A DNA stretch of 38,796 nucleotides from Granulosicoccus sp. Lineage in GTDB: Bacteria; Pseudomonadota; Gammaproteobacteria; Granulosicoccales; Granulosicoccaceae. Positions 1 to 9,211 of this stretch are shown here, piece by piece. Position 1 is the first letter of the stretch, and each line of letters starts with the position of its first letter. Made by a program: the position numbers and the translations under genes. The DNA is taken from positions 1 through 38,796 of the forward strand of contig JALZUD010000116.1 of the NCBI GenBank assembly GCA_023301725.1. The letters are read 5' to 3'. Below the pieces are notes generated by a model. That model did no database searches. It was not told where the DNA came from and worked only from the letters and a program-made list of their open reading frames with translations.

Positions 1-36
1 GTTAGCAGTTAGCAGTTAGCAGTTAGCAGTTAGCAG
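1..36. repeat. Heptanucleotide tandem repeat, GTTAGCA x5
   Basis: Five perfect head-to-tail copies of GTTAGCA fill positions 1-35. The array begins at the window edge, so it may be longer. Beyond it the sequence decays into related words (ttagctgacc, ttagccagc). It lies downstream of the minus-strand gene ending at 105 and does not overlap it. The unit resembles the reverse complement of the octamer AGCTAAAC repeated at 17453-17516 (GTTTAGCT), which suggests this genome tends to expand such short words between genes. Confidence 0.9.
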
Positions 37-104
37 GTGACTTTAGCTGACCTTAGCCAGCTATCAAAAATTTAAACTGGCAACTAAACGTGAGCAATGA
101 AGCA

Positions 105-731
105 TCATTCCTGTATGTGCGTCATTTCTTGCAAAACGACACCGCGCCGGCTTGTTTGGCGATAGGCAATCGCAGTCCCTACTTTTGGTGAAAGCCACCA
201 CGTTCGAGTACCCCATCGCTCTTTGCAATGCAGTTTATGCACATCATTTTCGCCAAGAACCGTTTTAATGCGAATGCTGGGTAAGACGGTGCAGCTTCGA
301 CCGGATTTCCACACTCGACCTATCAGGTTACTTTTGCCTTGAATTCGCCACGTAAATTTAGCGCCTACCGTTAATGGCCAAATATTACCTGTAGTAAAAC
401 TAACGTTGGCCTTTCCTGTGCTTGGGCAATCGGACCACTCAGTCGCTGGAGCAAAACCTTTGACGGGTCTGGTCCAGTGACAGCCGTCAGTGCGCTCGTA
501 ACTCGCGATGAATGCATCTCCAGAAACTTTTTCCATATAACCTGGCTCACCTTTTGCGTCTACATAGTGCCATTGCCACCCTATATTCCGAATACCGGGC
601 CCATCCATAGGCGCAAGCGGTGCAATTTCACCTAATTCTTCTAACGCCCAGACAGCAGGCGAAAACAGGAAGAAGAGGCACATTACATAGGCTTTTGACT
701 TCGGGCATTTTTCAAAGTCATACTCAGCCAT
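105..731 (-). CDS. Secreted hypothetical protein
   Basis: I do not recognise a named family. From the Met at 731 the protein is about 208 residues: a basic N-terminus (KCPKSK), a hydrophobic stretch (MCLFFLFSPAVWA) that looks like a signal peptide with cleavage after an A-x-A-like site, then a Trp-rich soluble domain. Two or more Cys in the mature part (GCHW, SDCPS, SCTVL, LHCKE) could form disulfides, which fits export. The C-terminal motif TWWLSPKVGTAIAY resembles the W-x-SP-x-x-G strand seen in many small periplasmic beta-barrel-like domains. An in-frame ATG at 767 would add 12 residues ahead of the signal peptide; neither start has a convincing Shine-Dalgarno sequence. The gene is divergent from the DUF1800 gene, with a 240-base gap. 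Confidence 0.6.
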   Translation of the reverse strand: MAEYDFEKCPKSKAYVMCLFFLFSPAVWALEELGEIAPLAPMDGPGIRNIGWQWHYVDAKGEPGYMEKVSGDAFIASYERTDGCHWTRPVKGFAPATEWSDCPSTGKANVSFTTGNIWPLTVGAKFTWRIQGKSNLIGRVWKSGRSCTVLPSIRIKTVLGENDVHKLHCKERWGTRTWWLSPKVGTAIAYRQTSRRGVVLQEMTHIQE

Positions 732-973
732 ACTCAATAGTTTATAAAAAGATATGATCGTCTGCATTATTCGTTCAGTTTCACGAGTTTAAAAAACCCA
801 TCTACGCTAATAGTTTACAACTGCATTAACTTGCTTTTCTGCCAACACATGCTGCTACCAAATCGATGCACTCACGAACGATTATTAACATACCGAGTCA
901 ATAGTTGATAGGCCGTATGAGCGCCTATTTAGTTCCCTTCACAGACCGCCCAGATTCTTAACGAGGTTAAGAC

Positions 974-2803
974 TTGTCTACATTAAAAATACCCGCGCTC
1001 GCACTATTTATCGCCTTAGTTTTAGCTGGTTTTTTGCAAGTATTATACGGTGTAGAACCAAGCAAAAATGCCACCAATTCCAGCGACACAGTATTGCGAA
1101 TCGACGAACCGCTTGAAAAAAGCGAATCCTCTGTTGATGTCGCTCGCCTGCTGACCCAAGCAAGCTTTGGCCCCACACACGCAAGTATGGCAAAAGCCGC
1201 CAGTTACGACACTGCAGAAGCATGGATAGATGCACAAATCAATCTGCCGCAAACACTGCAGCTGCCCAAGGTACAGGCCCTTGGGCACGCAAGTTTCCGC
1301 CCTCCTCGCCATTATATCTGGTGGAACACGGCTGTCAGCGCTGAGGATCAGCTACGTCAACGCGTAGCCTTTGCATTAAGTGAAATTTTTGTTGTATCTG
1401 ACATTGATTACACGCTTGGGAATGCTCAACACGGAGTAGTTCACTACTACGACATGTTGGCCACCTCGGCATTTGGCAACTTTCGCACACTTTTAGAAGA
1501 CATCACCTTGCATCCAGTCATGGGTATTTACTTGTCCATGGTCAGAAATGAAAAAGCTGATCCCGCCAATAACATACGCCCAGATGAAAACTACGCACGC
1601 GAAATTATGCAACTTTTCACTATCGGGCTCTATGAGCTTGACGCAGGTGGGCAGCCCATTCCGGCAGGCAACCCTGCGCCCTCGTACACGCAAAGTGACG
1701 TAGAAGAATATGCCCGTGTTTTTACCGGATGGAATTTTGCAGATTCCCCTGAATGGCAATCGAACAATTTGACCCAATACGACAAAATAACGCCCATGGT
1801 GCCTCAAGAGGCCTTTCATGACAAAGGCAGTAAACGGCTACTGCGAGGTGTTGTGACACCTGAGGGTTTGAGCGCGCGTGAAGATTTGAAGATAGCGCTG
1901 GATTCACTATTTAACCATCCGAACGTCGGACCCTTTATAGGCAAGTCTCTCATTCAACGGTTAGTCACCAGTAATCCATCCCCACAATATGTCGCTAGAG
2001 TTGCAGCGAAATTTAACGACAATGGCTCAGGTGTTCGCGGCGACTTGAGTGCAGTCGTAAAAGCCATCTTGTTAGATAGCGAGGCCAGACAAGATCCAAA
2101 TACTGCAGATACGACAACTGTGCAGAACTTTGGAAAACTAAAAGAGCCTCTACTCAGAGTGACACATATCATGCGCGCATTAGATGCCACGCCTGGTGTG
2201 AACTCAGATTCACAATTGCACATGTACTCCAAAACCAATGATGCCGTCAATGTATTGTTGGGCCAAGCTGTGTTGAGCTCACCCTCAGTCTTTAATTTTT
2301 TCACACCCGACTTTCGTTCGTCCTACACCTTATCCGGGGATGAGCAAACACCCTTGTATGCACCCGAATTACAGATTCTGACGGAGTCGTTGTTATCTGC
2401 AACCAACAACGATCTTCATGCCATGTTGTACGATTCTAACAATCGCCGTAACAAGGTAGGACGATCGGTCATACTCGATATTGAAGCACCAATTAAGATA
2501 TTACGTGAGGGCCGGGATGTTTTTCTGGAACATGTGAACATGCTGTTCATGTCCGGTGGCATGTCCGACAACATGATGAATGTGTTATCCGGATACATCA
2601 ATGAAAGTGTAGGAGTCGGTAACGCAAACACTCAAGGCTTGCGATCAGGCGCTAACGTGAAAGCAAGTAAGGCGTTAACGATTGAGGCGAACTCCACAGT
2701 CAATCAGCTACTGGCAAACGCTGATGAAGAATTAGCAGAATCCATTGTAGTTGACTCCTTATTCATGATTCTGGCATCACCAGAATTCATGGTACAGCGC
2801 TAG
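974..2803 (+). CDS. DUF1800 family exported protein
   Basis: The 609-residue protein begins with a TTG codon preceded at 6-base spacing by GAGG (964-967). Residues 4-25 form a hydrophobic signal peptide or anchor. DUF1800 hallmarks are visible: ARLLTQASFGPT near residues 57-68, the ENYAREIMQLFTIGLYEL block near 205-222, then EYARVFTGW. Length fits the family, whose biochemical role is not established. The gene lies 21 bases upstream of a DUF1501 gene. These two families are very commonly paired in Proteobacteria and Planctomycetes, so they probably form one operon and may act as partners outside the cytoplasm. Family assignment is firm; function is unknown. Confidence 0.9.
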   Translation: MSTLKIPALALFIALVLAGFLQVLYGVEPSKNATNSSDTVLRIDEPLEKSESSVDVARLLTQASFGPTHASMAKAASYDTAEAWIDAQINLPQTLQLPKVQALGHASFRPPRHYIWWNTAVSAEDQLRQRVAFALSEIFVVSDIDYTLGNAQHGVVHYYDMLATSAFGNFRTLLEDITLHPVMGIYLSMVRNEKADPANNIRPDENYAREIMQLFTIGLYELDAGGQPIPAGNPAPSYTQSDVEEYARVFTGWNFADSPEWQSNNLTQYDKITPMVPQEAFHDKGSKRLLRGVVTPEGLSAREDLKIALDSLFNHPNVGPFIGKSLIQRLVTSNPSPQYVARVAAKFNDNGSGVRGDLSAVVKAILLDSEARQDPNTADTTTVQNFGKLKEPLLRVTHIMRALDATPGVNSDSQLHMYSKTNDAVNVLLGQAVLSSPSVFNFFTPDFRSSYTLSGDEQTPLYAPELQILTESLLSATNNDLHAMLYDSNNRRNKVGRSVILDIEAPIKILREGRDVFLEHVNMLFMSGGMSDNMMNVLSGYINESVGVGNANTQGLRSGANVKASKALTIEANSTVNQLLANADEELAESIVVDSLFMILASPEFMVQR

Positions 2804-2824
2804 TTACAGGTAGCATTCAACGGT

Positions 2825-4261
2825 ATGAATACACACAAGCGAAGACAGTTCCTAAAGCGCTCTATCGCAATACCTGCAGCGTACACGGCAAGTCGGGTTG
2901 GTGGCGTCTCTATGACCAGCATGGCGTTGTCTAGCCTTGCATCAAAGTCGGTTCGGGCTGCCGAATGTGGGGGTGGTTCCAAGTCCTTGGTGTGTCTATT
3001 TCTAGCAGGAGGCGCCGATTCATTCAACATGTTTGTACCGATCGGTGACGGCTACTCTGAGTATCGCAGCACGCGTAACGATCTTGCCGTCGATGAATCT
3101 GATCTACTTGAAGTGACAGATGCACAACAAGGAGCGTTCGGCTTTCATCGCTCGCTGGATACCATGCACCAGATGTATAGCGAAGGAGAACTGGCAGTTA
3201 TAAGCAATGTGGGCCCGCTTTTGGGGCCTACCGCCCAAGCCGATGTCAGCAACCTGGCATTGTTGCCAGAAAGTCTATTTGCTCACAACACACAGCAAAA
3301 GCTTTGGCAGAACGCGGCCGGAAAAATCAGCGGTAGTGGCGCGTTTGGATGGGGCGGCGCAATGGGCGTGCAATTAGCCCGATGCAATGCAGCTGCGAAT
3401 GTACCAGGGGTGATTTCGATCAATGGCTCCAACACCTGGCAAACATCAAAAGACGGTAACTACATAGCATTGAGTCCAAACGCAAACATCGAGCGGATGT
3501 ATGGTTTTGATCCCGGTATCGCCACTTGGATTCCAGAAGCCTCGCGACAATCCACCAGCATGCGCTTACAGCAAATGCTTGCTCACGCAAGCACTGCTGA
3601 TCAGCCACTGCTAGTACAAGAGGCTGCTGATCTACTATCTCGGTCGAAAGAGGTTACGCAGCAATTAGAGGAAACATTTGATAACTTTACGCAAGTCGAT
3701 TGGCAACCTGACGATCGCAATAAACTTGAGCGTCAGTTGCATCTGGTGACTAGACTTATTGAAGCCCGGGAATCTCTTGGTATGGAACGTCAGTTATTCT
3801 TTGTCCGCATGGGCGGCTGGGATACGCACAGCAATCAGAACGAACGTATGCCTTTGTTGATGAATGAACTCAATAGTGCTTTGGGCAATTTTAGAAACGC
3901 ATTATCTACATTGAAACTAACCGATTCGGTTACCACTTTCACGGCCTCTGATTTTGGCCGTACGTTAACCAGTAACGGCAACGGTACTGATCACGGCTGG
4001 GGTGGGCATAATTTTGTGTTTGGAGGTGCTGTATCAGGTGGACGCGTGGTAGGTGATGTTCCAAGCTATGCCAGAATAAATAACCCCAACGATACCGGCG
4101 ACAAGCAGGGTGCATTTGCTGGGCGAATTATTCCCACTCAATCTGTTGGCCAATATGGCGCAACCCTAGCCCGCTGGATGGGCACACCTGAGTCGTCTTT
4201 AACCACCATGTTTCCCGATCTTTCTCGATTCAAGACACAAGACCTTGGTTTTTTGACTTAG
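2825..4261 (+). CDS. DUF1501 family exported protein
   Basis: The 478-residue protein starts with KRRQFLKRS, a twin-arginine-like leader followed by a weakly hydrophobic alanine/serine segment and AAECGGG. This suggests export, possibly by Tat, although the RR-x-FLK match is imperfect. DUF1501 features follow: SLVCLFLAGGADSFNMFVP near residues 54-72, GGWDTHSNQNE in the middle, and the strongly conserved FGRTL-SNGNGTDHGWGGH block near 376-395. DUF1501 belongs to the alkaline-phosphatase/sulfatase-like superfamily, but no reaction is proven for this branch. It is cotranscribed with the upstream DUF1800 gene. No clear terminator follows; the next gap carries a dispersed repeat. Confidence 0.9.
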   Translation: MNTHKRRQFLKRSIAIPAAYTASRVGGVSMTSMALSSLASKSVRAAECGGGSKSLVCLFLAGGADSFNMFVPIGDGYSEYRSTRNDLAVDESDLLEVTDAQQGAFGFHRSLDTMHQMYSEGELAVISNVGPLLGPTAQADVSNLALLPESLFAHNTQQKLWQNAAGKISGSGAFGWGGAMGVQLARCNAAANVPGVISINGSNTWQTSKDGNYIALSPNANIERMYGFDPGIATWIPEASRQSTSMRLQQMLAHASTADQPLLVQEAADLLSRSKEVTQQLEETFDNFTQVDWQPDDRNKLERQLHLVTRLIEARESLGMERQLFFVRMGGWDTHSNQNERMPLLMNELNSALGNFRNALSTLKLTDSVTTFTASDFGRTLTSNGNGTDHGWGGHNFVFGGAVSGGRVVGDVPSYARINNPNDTGDKQGAFAGRIIPTQSVGQYGATLARWMGTPESSLTTMFPDLSRFKTQDLGFLT

Positions 4262-4330
4262 CCCCACCAGATGTTTTTTTGAAAAATTGACCATTAGGGA
4301 AATGGCTCCTACTTATTCGAAAATGAAGGC

Positions 4331-4405
4331 AAACGTCATTCCAGCGAATGCTAAGAATCCAAGGTTATAGCCGCATGGATCACCACCTACTTGGGGATGA
4401 CGAGC
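4331..4405 (+). repeat. Dispersed intergenic repeat, copy A
   Basis: This stretch reads aaacgtcattcc...gaatcc...ggttatag..cgcatggat..cc..ctac.tggggatgacgagc. It aligns along its whole length with 25741-25814 and, reversed, with 18689-18734. A shorter relative lies near 36078-36145. The ends are degenerate GTCATTCCCGC / GGGGATGACGAGC words, a palindromic intergenic repeat type found in many Proteobacteria. It occupies most of the 263-base gap between the DUF1501 gene and the small protein at 4525, and no gene is visible in that gap. Confidence 0.65.
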
Positions 4406-4524
4406 TTAAGTCGGCGCAATTCACTGTTGAGCCTTGAAATCGAGGGTAATTCACATCTTTGCCTACCGCCGTGGAATATCATTTGCATAGGCCTGAAGTG
4501 ATCGAATCTTCAGAGACAATTGCT

Positions 4525-4770
4525 ATGAAAATGATTTCAATGTTAATCGCGCTGTTGATAGTTGGCTATTTAGCGCAAAAGCAACTGGCTTCTACTTCAA
4601 CGATCGACAATTCAGCGGTGGAAGACGCCTTGGGCGGCGCAGGCGTTTCTTCTGTTGAAGTGCCAACATCACTTGAAGATGTTAAAAAACTAGAAGTGGA
4701 CTTGAACAAGCTCGTGCAAGATAACGTTGACAAACAAACTATGGCGCTTGGAGAATTGCTGGATAACTAA
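4525..4770 (+). CDS. Small membrane-anchored hypothetical protein
   Basis: The 81-residue protein from the ATG at 4525 begins MKMISMLIALLIVGYLAQKQ, a signal anchor or signal peptide, followed by an acidic polar tail with a probable amphipathic or coiled-coil segment (SLEDVKKLEVDLNKLVQDNVDKQTMALGELL). The reading frame extends upstream to 4459, but those 22 residues do not look coding and would bury the hydrophobic start, so I prefer 4525. The Shine-Dalgarno is weak (AGAG about 10 bases upstream). It follows the DUF1800/DUF1501 pair on the same strand after a repeat-filled gap, so linkage to that pair is possible but unproven. No family recognised. Confidence 0.6.
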   Translation: MKMISMLIALLIVGYLAQKQLASTSTIDNSAVEDALGGAGVSSVEVPTSLEDVKKLEVDLNKLVQDNVDKQTMALGELLDN

Positions 4771-4790
4771 ACACGCCCCCATACACGAGC

Positions 4791-5015
4791 TCATGCCACC
4801 TCGTCCAATAGCGCTCCCCAGTGCTTCGGCACCCAAGCGGAAGGCGGGGGCACTTCCCATGCTTGATTCGAAAAAACGCAAACCTCTCCATGCATAACAG
4901 GCACGGCAAGTGCTGACTGCAATTGCAGGTCGTCGTCAGACCAATATAACCCACCATTACTGATTGATGCGGATACTGTCCGCTTGAAAACTATTGTTGA
5001 TGGCTTGGCGCTCAA
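4791..5015 (-). CDS. Possible small hypothetical protein after the FAD oxidoreductase
   Basis: A 74-codon frame opens with TTG at 5015, nine bases after the stop of the FAD oxidoreductase and in the same frame. It has a protein-like composition (GLYWSDDDLQLQ, EVPPPSAWVPKHWG). It could be a tiny last gene of the betaine operon, or the remains of a longer C-terminus cut off by the TGA at 5025-5027. No family recognised and no Shine-Dalgarno seen. A chance open frame remains a real possibility. Confidence 0.25.
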   Translation of the reverse strand: MSAKPSTIVFKRTVSASISNGGLYWSDDDLQLQSALAVPVMHGEVCVFSNQAWEVPPPSAWVPKHWGALLDEVA

Positions 5016-5024
5016 TCTAAGAAT

Positions 5025-6359
5025 TCATAACTCCCGCCCCGCACGAAACTCCCCCCATCGCAAGACAGTAGTGGCTCCAACAGACGCAATAGGTTCAGGC
5101 GGCAGCTTGGTAGGTTCAGCAGATACAAGCAGATCATTCAGCAAATCAGAGCTTACTTCACACGCTAGCTCTGCAGCTAATTTGCCAGATATCGTACCTT
5201 TAACAGTACCTAAGCCGTTTTGACAACAAGCACTGAATAAGCCTTTTTCAATCTCACCAAAGACAGACACATTATTGCGGGTAAGACACAGCCGCCCACC
5301 CCATCGAAACTCCATGTCAAGTTGTGGCAACATCGGAAATCGATCACGAAAAGATTTGTCGTGCGTAGGTGCCACATCTTTTATGCGAGCATCGTTCACT
5401 TGCATAGAGGGATCAAAAGTGGCGCGGTTGCGAATAAGAAGGCGATCACCACCCGTACCTGAAACACGCCTTACCGTGGTACCCAATGGATCAGCAGGTG
5501 TGATGCCCCACGTACTCTGCCCGCCTAAAGAAGCGATCTCATCCGGCCTCATCTGTCGCGTCATCGATGCATAGGTAAACACATGCATCAGCTGTCGTTT
5601 AAGAAAACCGAAGCTTTGTAGATGGCCGTTTACACAGAGAATAACTTTCGGTGCGATGACTGATCCTTTCTGTGTATGCGCCTGCCAGGATGAACCTTGG
5701 CGTTTAAGTTCAATTACTGGTGAATTCTCATGCAGGCTAACCCGATTGGATTCAATTCCTGCAGCCAAGGTGCGAATATAAAGAGCAGGTTGTATCATTG
5801 CTGTGCCTGGCGTGAAGAGTCCATCCACATAGCAGTGCGTGCCTGTCAGCTCATGCATGGCACGCGCATCGAGTCGTTCGTAGGGTTCTTTCAAATTGTC
5901 CAAATGTTGTGCGTAGGCGTCGTTGTGCTTTACTCCCCGATCTGTAATGGCACCATTGACTTTACCGCTGAGTGACATAGTTTCATCACTTGCACCAAAC
6001 TGCTTGCACAGATTCAACGCGTACTCAATACCGGCGCGATTTAAACGAATCTCTCGCCGGTCTTTATCTGTGTTGCCGCCGTAGTCGCTGGATGACAGGT
6101 CATGAGGTACATCAATCATGAAGCCACTATTACGGCCAGCAGGACCAGAGGCAACTTGCGATGCCTCAAGCACAACTATGCTCTGCCCCGGATTCAGTTC
6201 GCTCAAACGGCGTGCCGCGGATAGTCCCGCAAAACCTGCACCCACTATCACCCAGTCAGCAGTACGATGCTCTCCCAAAGGCTCACGTACTGGGGCAGGT
6301 TCAAGAAGTTCATTCCATGCCGCAGGCCCAGGATCTACTGGTACTCGTGTGACTTTCAC
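5025..6359 (-). CDS. DAO-family FAD-dependent amine/amino-acid oxidoreductase
   Basis: The 444-residue protein has the FAD-binding Rossmann motif DWVIVGAGFAGLSAARRL (GAGFAG at residues 40-45), an acidic end of strand 2 (VVLEASQVASGPAGRNSGF) and the C-terminal DAO block FRWGGRLCLTRNN...CCQNGLGTVKGTISGKLAAE. The ASGPAGRNSG segment and about 35-residue N-terminal extension resemble gamma-glutamylputrescine oxidase (PuuB) and related N-methyl or secondary amine oxidases. It is the last clear gene of the operon with the Rieske demethylase and DapA-like gene. By context it may oxidise the N-methylated or cyclic amine left after Rieske demethylation, for example N-methylproline or cis-4-hydroxy-D-proline. 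Superfamily call firm; substrate is inference. Confidence 0.85.
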   Translation of the reverse strand: MKVTRVPVDPGPAAWNELLEPAPVREPLGEHRTADWVIVGAGFAGLSAARRLSELNPGQSIVVLEASQVASGPAGRNSGFMIDVPHDLSSSDYGGNTDKDRREIRLNRAGIEYALNLCKQFGASDETMSLSGKVNGAITDRGVKHNDAYAQHLDNLKEPYERLDARAMHELTGTHCYVDGLFTPGTAMIQPALYIRTLAAGIESNRVSLHENSPVIELKRQGSSWQAHTQKGSVIAPKVILCVNGHLQSFGFLKRQLMHVFTYASMTRQMRPDEIASLGGQSTWGITPADPLGTTVRRVSGTGGDRLLIRNRATFDPSMQVNDARIKDVAPTHDKSFRDRFPMLPQLDMEFRWGGRLCLTRNNVSVFGEIEKGLFSACCQNGLGTVKGTISGKLAAELACEVSSDLLNDLLVSAEPTKLPPEPIASVGATTVLRWGEFRAGREL

Positions 6360-6417
6360 ATAAGTGCCGCTTTTGGAAGCTCTAATGATGCAGCTAGCAC
6401 AACATATTCTTCATGCG

Positions 6418-7341
6418 TTAACACTTCGTGCATGCCGCATTCTCCTGTTCGATATGCTGAATCGTTATGTTCATGGTTTTTACAACGTTTGCCAGCTGAC
6501 GTTTCTCATCTTTGTTTAACCGCTGCAATGGCTTTCTTGGTGGACCAGTATCAATGCCGCGCAAGGTCACACCGTATTTGATGCATTGCACAAATTTTCC
6601 ACCCTGCTCCAGCATTCGCATGAGCGGCAGCATCGCGGACATAATGCGTCGCCCGCGCGCAAAATCACCATCTACAGCGCATGCTCGGTATAAAGCAAGG
6701 TGTGCTTCGAGCGCAAAGTTGGATCCGGCACAAACCCAGGAACGAGCACCCCATGCAAAAAATTCCAAAGCCTGATCATCCATACCACATGACAATTGGA
6801 TGTGCGGGTAGTCACGTGCTAACAAATGCAATCGATCAGGACTACCGGAGCTTTCCTTGATCGCACAGAAGTTTGGACTCTTGCCCAGTCTATCCAGTGT
6901 CTCCTCATCCATGTTCACGCACATACGTCCGGGGTAGTTATACAACATGATGGGCATATTGACGGCACGATCAATGGCCAGAGCATGCAGTGCTATTTCG
7001 CGTGATGTGGGGCAAGCGTAAGGCGGTGTTGCAACCAGTAAGGCATCAGCACCAACATCTTTTGCGGATCTGGCGAAAAAGATACTATCTTCAGTACGAA
7101 TGGCACCTGTGCCAACAATCATAGGCACACGCCCAGCGATGATCTTGGCTGCAAGCTTCATTAACTCAACACGTTCGTCTGCAGTCTGGGCATAGTACTC
7201 ACCAGTCGTACCAGCCACGATTAAACCGTGTACACCAATACCAATCAACATCTCTATGATTTGAGCGAAACGCTCCTTATTCAATTCAAAGCGATCATTG
7301 AACGGGGTAACTACTGGTGTATAGATGCCTTCAAATTTCAT
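6418..7341 (-). CDS. DapA-superfamily lyase/deaminase (HypD-like candidate)
   Basis: The 307-residue protein has all DHDPS/NAL-superfamily signatures: the GTTGE motif at residues 44-48, the catalytic tyrosine in YNYPGR (Y134), and the Schiff-base lysine in AIKESSG (K162). It is cytosolic and normal length. True dihydrodipicolinate synthase rarely sits in a catabolic operon. Known alternatives include delta1-pyrroline-4-hydroxy-2-carboxylate deaminase, the HypD/LhpC step of hydroxyproline degradation. The Rieske demethylase and DAO-type oxidase next door make that deaminase role attractive but unproven. The ATG at 7341 sits one base after the GntR stop codon, indicating translational coupling. 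Confidence 0.85.
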   Translation of the reverse strand: MKFEGIYTPVVTPFNDRFELNKERFAQIIEMLIGIGVHGLIVAGTTGEYYAQTADERVELMKLAAKIIAGRVPMIVGTGAIRTEDSIFFARSAKDVGADALLVATPPYACPTSREIALHALAIDRAVNMPIMLYNYPGRMCVNMDEETLDRLGKSPNFCAIKESSGSPDRLHLLARDYPHIQLSCGMDDQALEFFAWGARSWVCAGSNFALEAHLALYRACAVDGDFARGRRIMSAMLPLMRMLEQGGKFVQCIKYGVTLRGIDTGPPRKPLQRLNKDEKRQLANVVKTMNITIQHIEQENAACTKC

Positions 7342-7342
7342 A

Positions 7343-8086
7343 CTATTGTTGTCCCGCTAGTGCATCAATGCCGTCCATCGGTAGGGCATCAGGCATAACG
7401 TATTGGTCCATTTGTGATCGTGATAACTCCCAATGAGCGATCGCCAGCTCAACGGACAATGCCGGTTGCCGGTTCTCAATGGCCATAATCATAGCTTCAT
7501 GCTGTGCGCTGGCTTCAACGACTCGATGATTTGAAGGGGCGTCACCCTTGTCCTTTTTGTTTGGCACTTTCTGGCTTGCAGCGACTGCATGCACGCTATA
7601 AAAGCGATGGCTCATGCGTGTGTGGTCAATCAATAGCCGACCAAGGCTGGGCGACAAATACGGCGAATCTGCCATGAGTCCAAGCTGCTCGTGAAACGCG
7701 TGATTGAGCATGGACATGTCAGCCGTTGCTCGCTTATCCAACGATTTGGCAAAGCGATGCTGTATTTTTTTCAACGTTACTATCTGTGCAGCTGTTGCAT
7801 GTTCAGTGGCGAGTCGTGCGATTGCTGCGTAAATTAACGGTGCGCTTTGGAAAAAATTACGCATGGTCGCAAGATCCATAGAGGATACCGATGCACCACG
7901 ATTAGCAGTAAGGCTGAGATACCCTTCGCCAGCCAGACGTTGCAACACTTCTCTCAGGGGGGTTCGCGATAGCTGGTACAGATCGCTCAAAGCCACTTCA
8001 TCCAACACGTGGCTCGGAGGCAGTTCGAGTGTCAGGACACGACGTTTTAGATCGTTACAGGCTTCTTCTTTGCGATTCGGCTTCAC
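7343..8086 (-). CDS. GntR family transcriptional regulator, FCD subfamily
   Basis: The 247-residue protein begins at a GTG. Residues about 8-65 form the winged helix (LKRRVLTLELPPSHVLDEVALSDLYQLSRTPLREVLQRLAGEGYL), the standard GntR pattern with recognition helix SRTPLREVLQRL. The C-terminal all-helical FCD domain carries HAFHEQLG, HTRMSHRFY and a late HEAMIMAI helix, consistent with the metal/ligand-binding histidines of FCD proteins. It lies inside the operon, 30 bases after the reductase and one base before the DapA-like gene, so it is probably autoregulated. The TTGTATA/TATACAA palindrome at 10540-10560 is its likely operator. The effector is presumably the operon's substrate or an intermediate. 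Confidence 0.9.
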   Translation of the reverse strand: MKPNRKEEACNDLKRRVLTLELPPSHVLDEVALSDLYQLSRTPLREVLQRLAGEGYLSLTANRGASVSSMDLATMRNFFQSAPLIYAAIARLATEHATAAQIVTLKKIQHRFAKSLDKRATADMSMLNHAFHEQLGLMADSPYLSPSLGRLLIDHTRMSHRFYSVHAVAASQKVPNKKDKGDAPSNHRVVEASAQHEAMIMAIENRQPALSVELAIAHWELSRSQMDQYVMPDALPMDGIDALAGQQ

Positions 8087-8116
8087 GGGTAAATCAGGCT
8101 CAATTGAGGTATCACA

Positions 8117-9211
8117 CTACACATCGATTTCAACGCGTCCCATAGGGTGCGAACAACACGCAAGGATGTAGCCGGCTTCAATATCCGCAGCAGCAATACC
8201 ACCGTTGTGCACCATATGCACCTCACCAGCTGTTTTTTTGACTTTGCAGGTACCGCAAATTCCCATCGTACAACCCGAAGGAATGTTGAGTCCTGATGAC
8301 TTTGCAACAGCAAGAATGGTGTCGGTTTGCAAACATTCAGAGCTTACCCCTGAATGTGAGAATAGAACCGTTGAGACCGTCTCATCATCAGGCACTGTGT
8401 CATTCAATTCAATTTCATCAGCAACTTCAGCTACAACCACACCGAAGCTCTCTTGCTGATAATGATTCATGTCAAAACCTAAGCCATACAACATATCTCG
8501 CACCGCTTGCATGAAAGGTTCAGGCCCGCAACAGAACACCTCTCGCTCAACGTAATCTGGCGCCATGATGCCCAACATGATTTGTGTGAGTCGGCCGCGA
8601 TAACCGGCCCATACAGTAAATGGATCGTCCTCTTCCACTAGATAATGCAATTTGATCTCAGGCACGCGTGAAGCCATGCTTTCAACCTGGCGTCGAGCGA
8701 TGATCTGCGAAGGTCGCTGAGCACAATGGACAAAGCAAATATCTGGCGCTTTACCTATATCAAACAAGTACGTCATCATTGACAGTGATGGCGTAATACC
8801 AGAACCTGCAGAGATGAACAGGTATTTACGAGGACGCTCATCGGCTAATGTAAATAGCCCGTTGGGCCCTTGAGCCTTCAATGCCATACCTGGCTCGAGA
8901 TGATTCAGCATCCAGCGCCCACCAACGCTGTCCGGTGCAGCTTTGACTGTTATTGATAAAGACAATGGTCGTGACGGTGAAGACGATATCGTGTAAACCC
9001 TTTGCAAAACACCTTGTGCTGTTGGCAACTCAAGCTGTATGAACTGACCAGGTTTAAACTTGAACCACGCACCCGACGGTGAGGCAAAACTAAAGGTGGC
9101 AACATTGGGCGCCTCGGGAACCACTGATGTACACAGTAGTGGTTCTGAGTCATTCCAGATGGCAGATTCATCAAATGATGAAAAGTAGCGTTCGTTATCT
9201 AGATTGCTCAT
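8117..9211 (-). CDS. gbcB: Reductase component of Rieske N-demethylase (GbcB-like)
   Basis: The 364-residue flavodoxin-reductase type protein passes electrons from NAD(P)H through FAD to a 2Fe-2S centre and on to the Rieske oxygenase. An FAD-binding RVYTISSSP motif lies near residues 71-79, the pyridine-nucleotide motif SAGSGITP near 133-140, and GPEPFM further on. The C-terminal plant-type ferredoxin domain has ligands C314, C319, C322 and C352 (C-x4-C-x2-C-x29-C). The order FAD - NAD - 2Fe2S matches GbcB and related Rieske reductases. The start codon overlaps the oxygenase stop by one base (TGATG), so the pair is translationally coupled. The gene symbol reflects family resemblance only; the real substrate may not be glycine betaine. 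Confidence 0.88.
   Translation of the reverse strand: MSNLDNERYFSSFDESAIWNDSEPLLCTSVVPEAPNVATFSFASPSGAWFKFKPGQFIQLELPTAQGVLQRVYTISSSPSRPLSLSITVKAAPDSVGGRWMLNHLEPGMALKAQGPNGLFTLADERPRKYLFISAGSGITPSLSMMTYLFDIGKAPDICFVHCAQRPSQIIARRQVESMASRVPEIKLHYLVEEDDPFTVWAGYRGRLTQIMLGIMAPDYVEREVFCCGPEPFMQAVRDMLYGLGFDMNHYQQESFGVVVAEVADEIELNDTVPDDETVSTVLFSHSGVSSECLQTDTILAVAKSSGLNIPSGCTMGICGTCKVKKTAGEVHMVHNGGIAAADIEAGYILACCSHPMGRVEIDV

Noticed and set aside
967..2631. Several long antisense frames across the DUF1800 gene
   Set aside because: They shadow a gene with clear family motifs and have no own start signals.
6418..7341. Biosynthetic dihydrodipicolinate synthase (DapA)
   Set aside because: The catalytic residues fit the superfamily, but the position inside a GntR-controlled demethylase operon argues for a catabolic member.
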